DNA of 64,000 bases from Promerops cafer. Lineage: Eukaryota; Chordata; Aves; Passeriformes; Nectariniidae. Location of the stretch: assembly GCA_013398275.1 (NCBI GenBank), contig VZSE01001754.1, positions 1,319,140 to 1,383,139 of the forward strand, in the 5' to 3' direction. This document shows, one piece after another, positions 61,501-64,000 of the stretch. The notes under the pieces were generated by a model. That model ran no database searches and was not told the origin of the DNA. It was given only the letters and a program-made list of their open reading frames with translations. Made by a program: the position numbers and the translations under genes. The stretch's first letter is position 1. The number at the start of each line of letters is the position of its first letter.

Positions 61501-64000
61501 CACAGATACATAAAACTGGTCTGAAACAGAACTGCCTCATCAGTGTTCATACAACTTAGTGGTAAATGCCAAGCATTCAGCAGTCTTAAATCAGCCCTTG
61601 AAACCTTGAAATTATTGGTAGTCATGTTCTGCTAAATAAGAAAATAAATCAATTTTGGGTTTCCATGATTACTTTCTGTTTCTGGGCCATTTATGACAAC
61701 ACTTTCAAATTATTCTCTTTGTTGAAGACATCTAGAAACATTTTCTTTTTAAAATAATAGCTGAGTATCTTACAATCAGGTGACTCAGAGAGCTGAAGTT
61801 TTCGAAAACCATGGCATGCCGAGCCTTGTCACTCATTCAGCTTCACTTACAAAAGGTACTCAGTGTGCAGTACAGAGAAAAAGCAGATCCTGACCTGCTC
61901 ACTGATGTAAACAAGTGTCTCTTCCTCTCCAGAAGAGTTAGTTGAAATAGGAGAACAAGGAACCCTGGCATACTGAGCAGCTTTTGACCCTGAAATGGTT
62001 ATTGTTGTAACATGTGAAACAGGTTTAATGCACAGCCAACACAAGTGGAAGTTTGGCCCCAGCATAGATGGTTTCAAACTCTTGGGCTTCATCTCATTTT
62101 TTCTCTGATATCACAGTTGCCTTACCTTAGAAAAGAAGCATTTCACCAAGCAAGCCTCAGAGAAAATTAATTAAATCTAAATGAGGTCACCTCCTTTTTT
62201 TCCTTCAAGCCCACTCACATCTTAAAGCTGCACAGTGAAGGAATCAAAACTATAGCAGTTGGAGCTTCTTACATGAAGATTTATTTCATTAAATACAGCA
62301 GGAATAACCATTAATAAGGTATTACCTTCCTCTGAATGAGCAGTGGGTACCAGCAACTGCTAGAAAACTACCTTGGTTCTAATGCTGATGTATTTTGCAG
62401 CTGCAGACAAAGTATTTACCTTCTACACCTTCATTTCCTACTCTGTATTACAAATACTGCATATTCAGTGCAGTAATGATGGAGTTGCATTTTCTTGCCT
62501 GCTGAAAGACAGCAGGTCACAGCATCTTGGAAAAAGGGAAATAATGGTCTAGGAAATAATGAAAAAGATTATTCTTCTAGTGTCAGTTGACCTTCTTGTG
62601 TGGAAAGCTCTTCTGTCACCCTTTCTTCTCAATGCTGCTTGTTTTCCAGGTAGGATCACAAGCTGGTCACACTGAGGCTGGATTCTCTTCACTTATCTTT
62701 AGCCAGCTAAAAATGTACAGTCTCTCTTTCATCAAAAGAGAGAGACTACTGCAGACTACTGCCTGTTTTAAACACCTCTGGGTGAACTGCGTCTACATGT
62801 CTCCATTGGAACAGATTTCTATTCTAGATGGCCAACATGAGTTCCCATTCTGAGATCCTGTTTTGAAGTTTTCTTAAAGTCTCCAAGCACTGAGCAGAAT
62901 ATGATGTTTTCTTGAGGCTGCTACTCTATGATCAGGGATCTCTGGATTCTTTGTTTGGATAAAATAGCATTAACTCCTCCCAAAAAAAATCATTCAGAGC
63001 TCCCCCTGATTTACATCAGAGCAGGGAGTATGTTTAGGTTCCAAGTCAAGAATTTTTCACATGCCCACACACACACAAACCATATTAAAAATGGACACTG
63101 AGTATAAAAATAGCCACATTTTCCTTTCTAGTGGTCAAAATAAAGGAGGACCCAGGGTACAGGGAGAGGCTGGAGAAGCTGGTAGGGACTCACAACTCTA
63201 TATCTCCAAGTCAGCACACACAGCAAGGCTGGGAGACAGCAAAAACTCCCACCATCTGACAGCTGCTTGGCAGCTTCTGAGAACTGAGTCATCACACCCT
63301 GACCCAATTTCTAGCAGACAGGTGTCCCAACCACAGAAACCACCATCACAGGTGTCCCTGTTTTGTGTAAGTTCAGCAGAGAGACCACTAAGTTATTTGT
63401 TAGCAATCAAAAAGGTCACGGGGCTTAATTTTTCTACCAAGAACAACTCTTGGCTAGTTTTACCTGCCATTTGCTGTGGTCTGAAGATTTATGTGTTTTT
63501 CTAGGCATTAAACCTGTCTAGCTACATCTTCATTTGATAAATGATTTTCACTAAATCTTTGGTGTGAATGTCCTAAAACGAATACTCAGAACTAGAGACA
63601 GAGCCCTCAAGTTTCAAAATTGAATCCTCTCTATGGACTGCTAGAAAGACAAGGTTACTAACAGCTCCAGGACCTGATGTTAGCCAGTGTGGTGATACAG
63701 TCTGAGATGAACAGTTCCCCATGGTAACTTCTGTATATTTGCCTGGGTATTGGGAATTAAATGACATTTACCCCTAACTCAACTGAAAAATTTGGTTAAT
63801 GATATCATCACATATTTCTCTTCTTTTAGACAATCCAGCTTAAATTGCTGTGCAGCTCAGCACAGTCCCATTGAAGTCAGCATCCCTAGTGTGGCCACAA
63901 GTGTGACCCCAGAGTTTTAATACCTGGTAGGAATCCAGCATGAGTGCCTGAAGTGCCCAGGACTTTACACACGATCTGCACATAAGCCACCTTTTCAAAG
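58597..64000. other. Unique DNA, no gene recognised
   Basis: Mostly AT-rich. The block about 59.22-59.42 kb is repeat-free and resembles conserved non-coding DNA. The longest frame, 147 codons on the plus strand (63061-63504), has a Ser/Gln-rich peptide with no recognised domain, no clear upstream promoter and no CpG enrichment. I treat it as chance. A short CACACACA tract lies at about 63065-63076. Confidence 0.6.

Noticed and set aside
63061..63504. 147-codon plus-strand open frame as a gene
   Set aside because: No recognised domain, no promoter or CpG signal, and a start within a CACA simple repeat; length is within chance for 64 kb.

Overview
The window looks like avian nuclear DNA, probably intergenic or deep intronic. 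The main evidence is the repeat content: five fragments of the CR1 non-LTR retrotransposon, the dominant LINE of birds, with typical 5'-truncated copies and short CR1 3' tails, plus two solo-LTR-like endogenous retrovirus remnants. The background is AT-rich and crossed by stop codons in all frames. The longest open frame is 155 codons. I recognise no protein domain, no convincing exon chain, and no tRNA, rRNA or CRISPR. CR1 also occurs in reptiles, so 'bird' is an inference; the short, sparse repeats fit a bird better.

Layout. 1-5.9 kb: unique AT-rich DNA with small TG repeats and a degenerate ~27-bp tandem repeat. 5.9-6.9 kb: a minus-strand CR1 fragment abutted, probably interrupted, by a plus-strand solo LTR (TATA-like box, poly(A)-like signal, GC-rich U5). 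6.9-32.5 kb: long unique DNA holding a pair of octamer motifs (14.3 kb), a 20-bp perfect palindrome (15.8 kb), two diverged copies of an unassigned ~150-bp sequence about 3 kb apart (17.9 and 20.8 kb), two short tandem duplications (24.8 and 31.3 kb), and AT-rich blocks that read like conserved non-coding sequence. 32.5 kb: a (TTCTA)n microsatellite. 34.8 kb: a CR1 fragment still showing the C-terminal part of the CR1 polymerase frame. 37.0-37.6 kb: a complete minus-strand solo LTR with a 5-bp target-site duplication, whose ends can be placed to the base. 42.6-42.8 kb: a small CpG-rich island. 43.1, 56.7 and 58.3 kb: three more CR1 tails. The rest is unique DNA with scattered homopolymers.

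Nothing forms an operon, pathway or gene system. Any function here is likely to be regulatory (enhancers) or a non-coding transcript starting near the CpG-rich island, and neither can be shown from sequence alone. The most interesting item is the unassigned two-copy sequence at 17.9/20.8 kb. I found no convincing previously undescribed biological system. Conservation and repeat family names were judged by eye and from memory of the families, not by a search.
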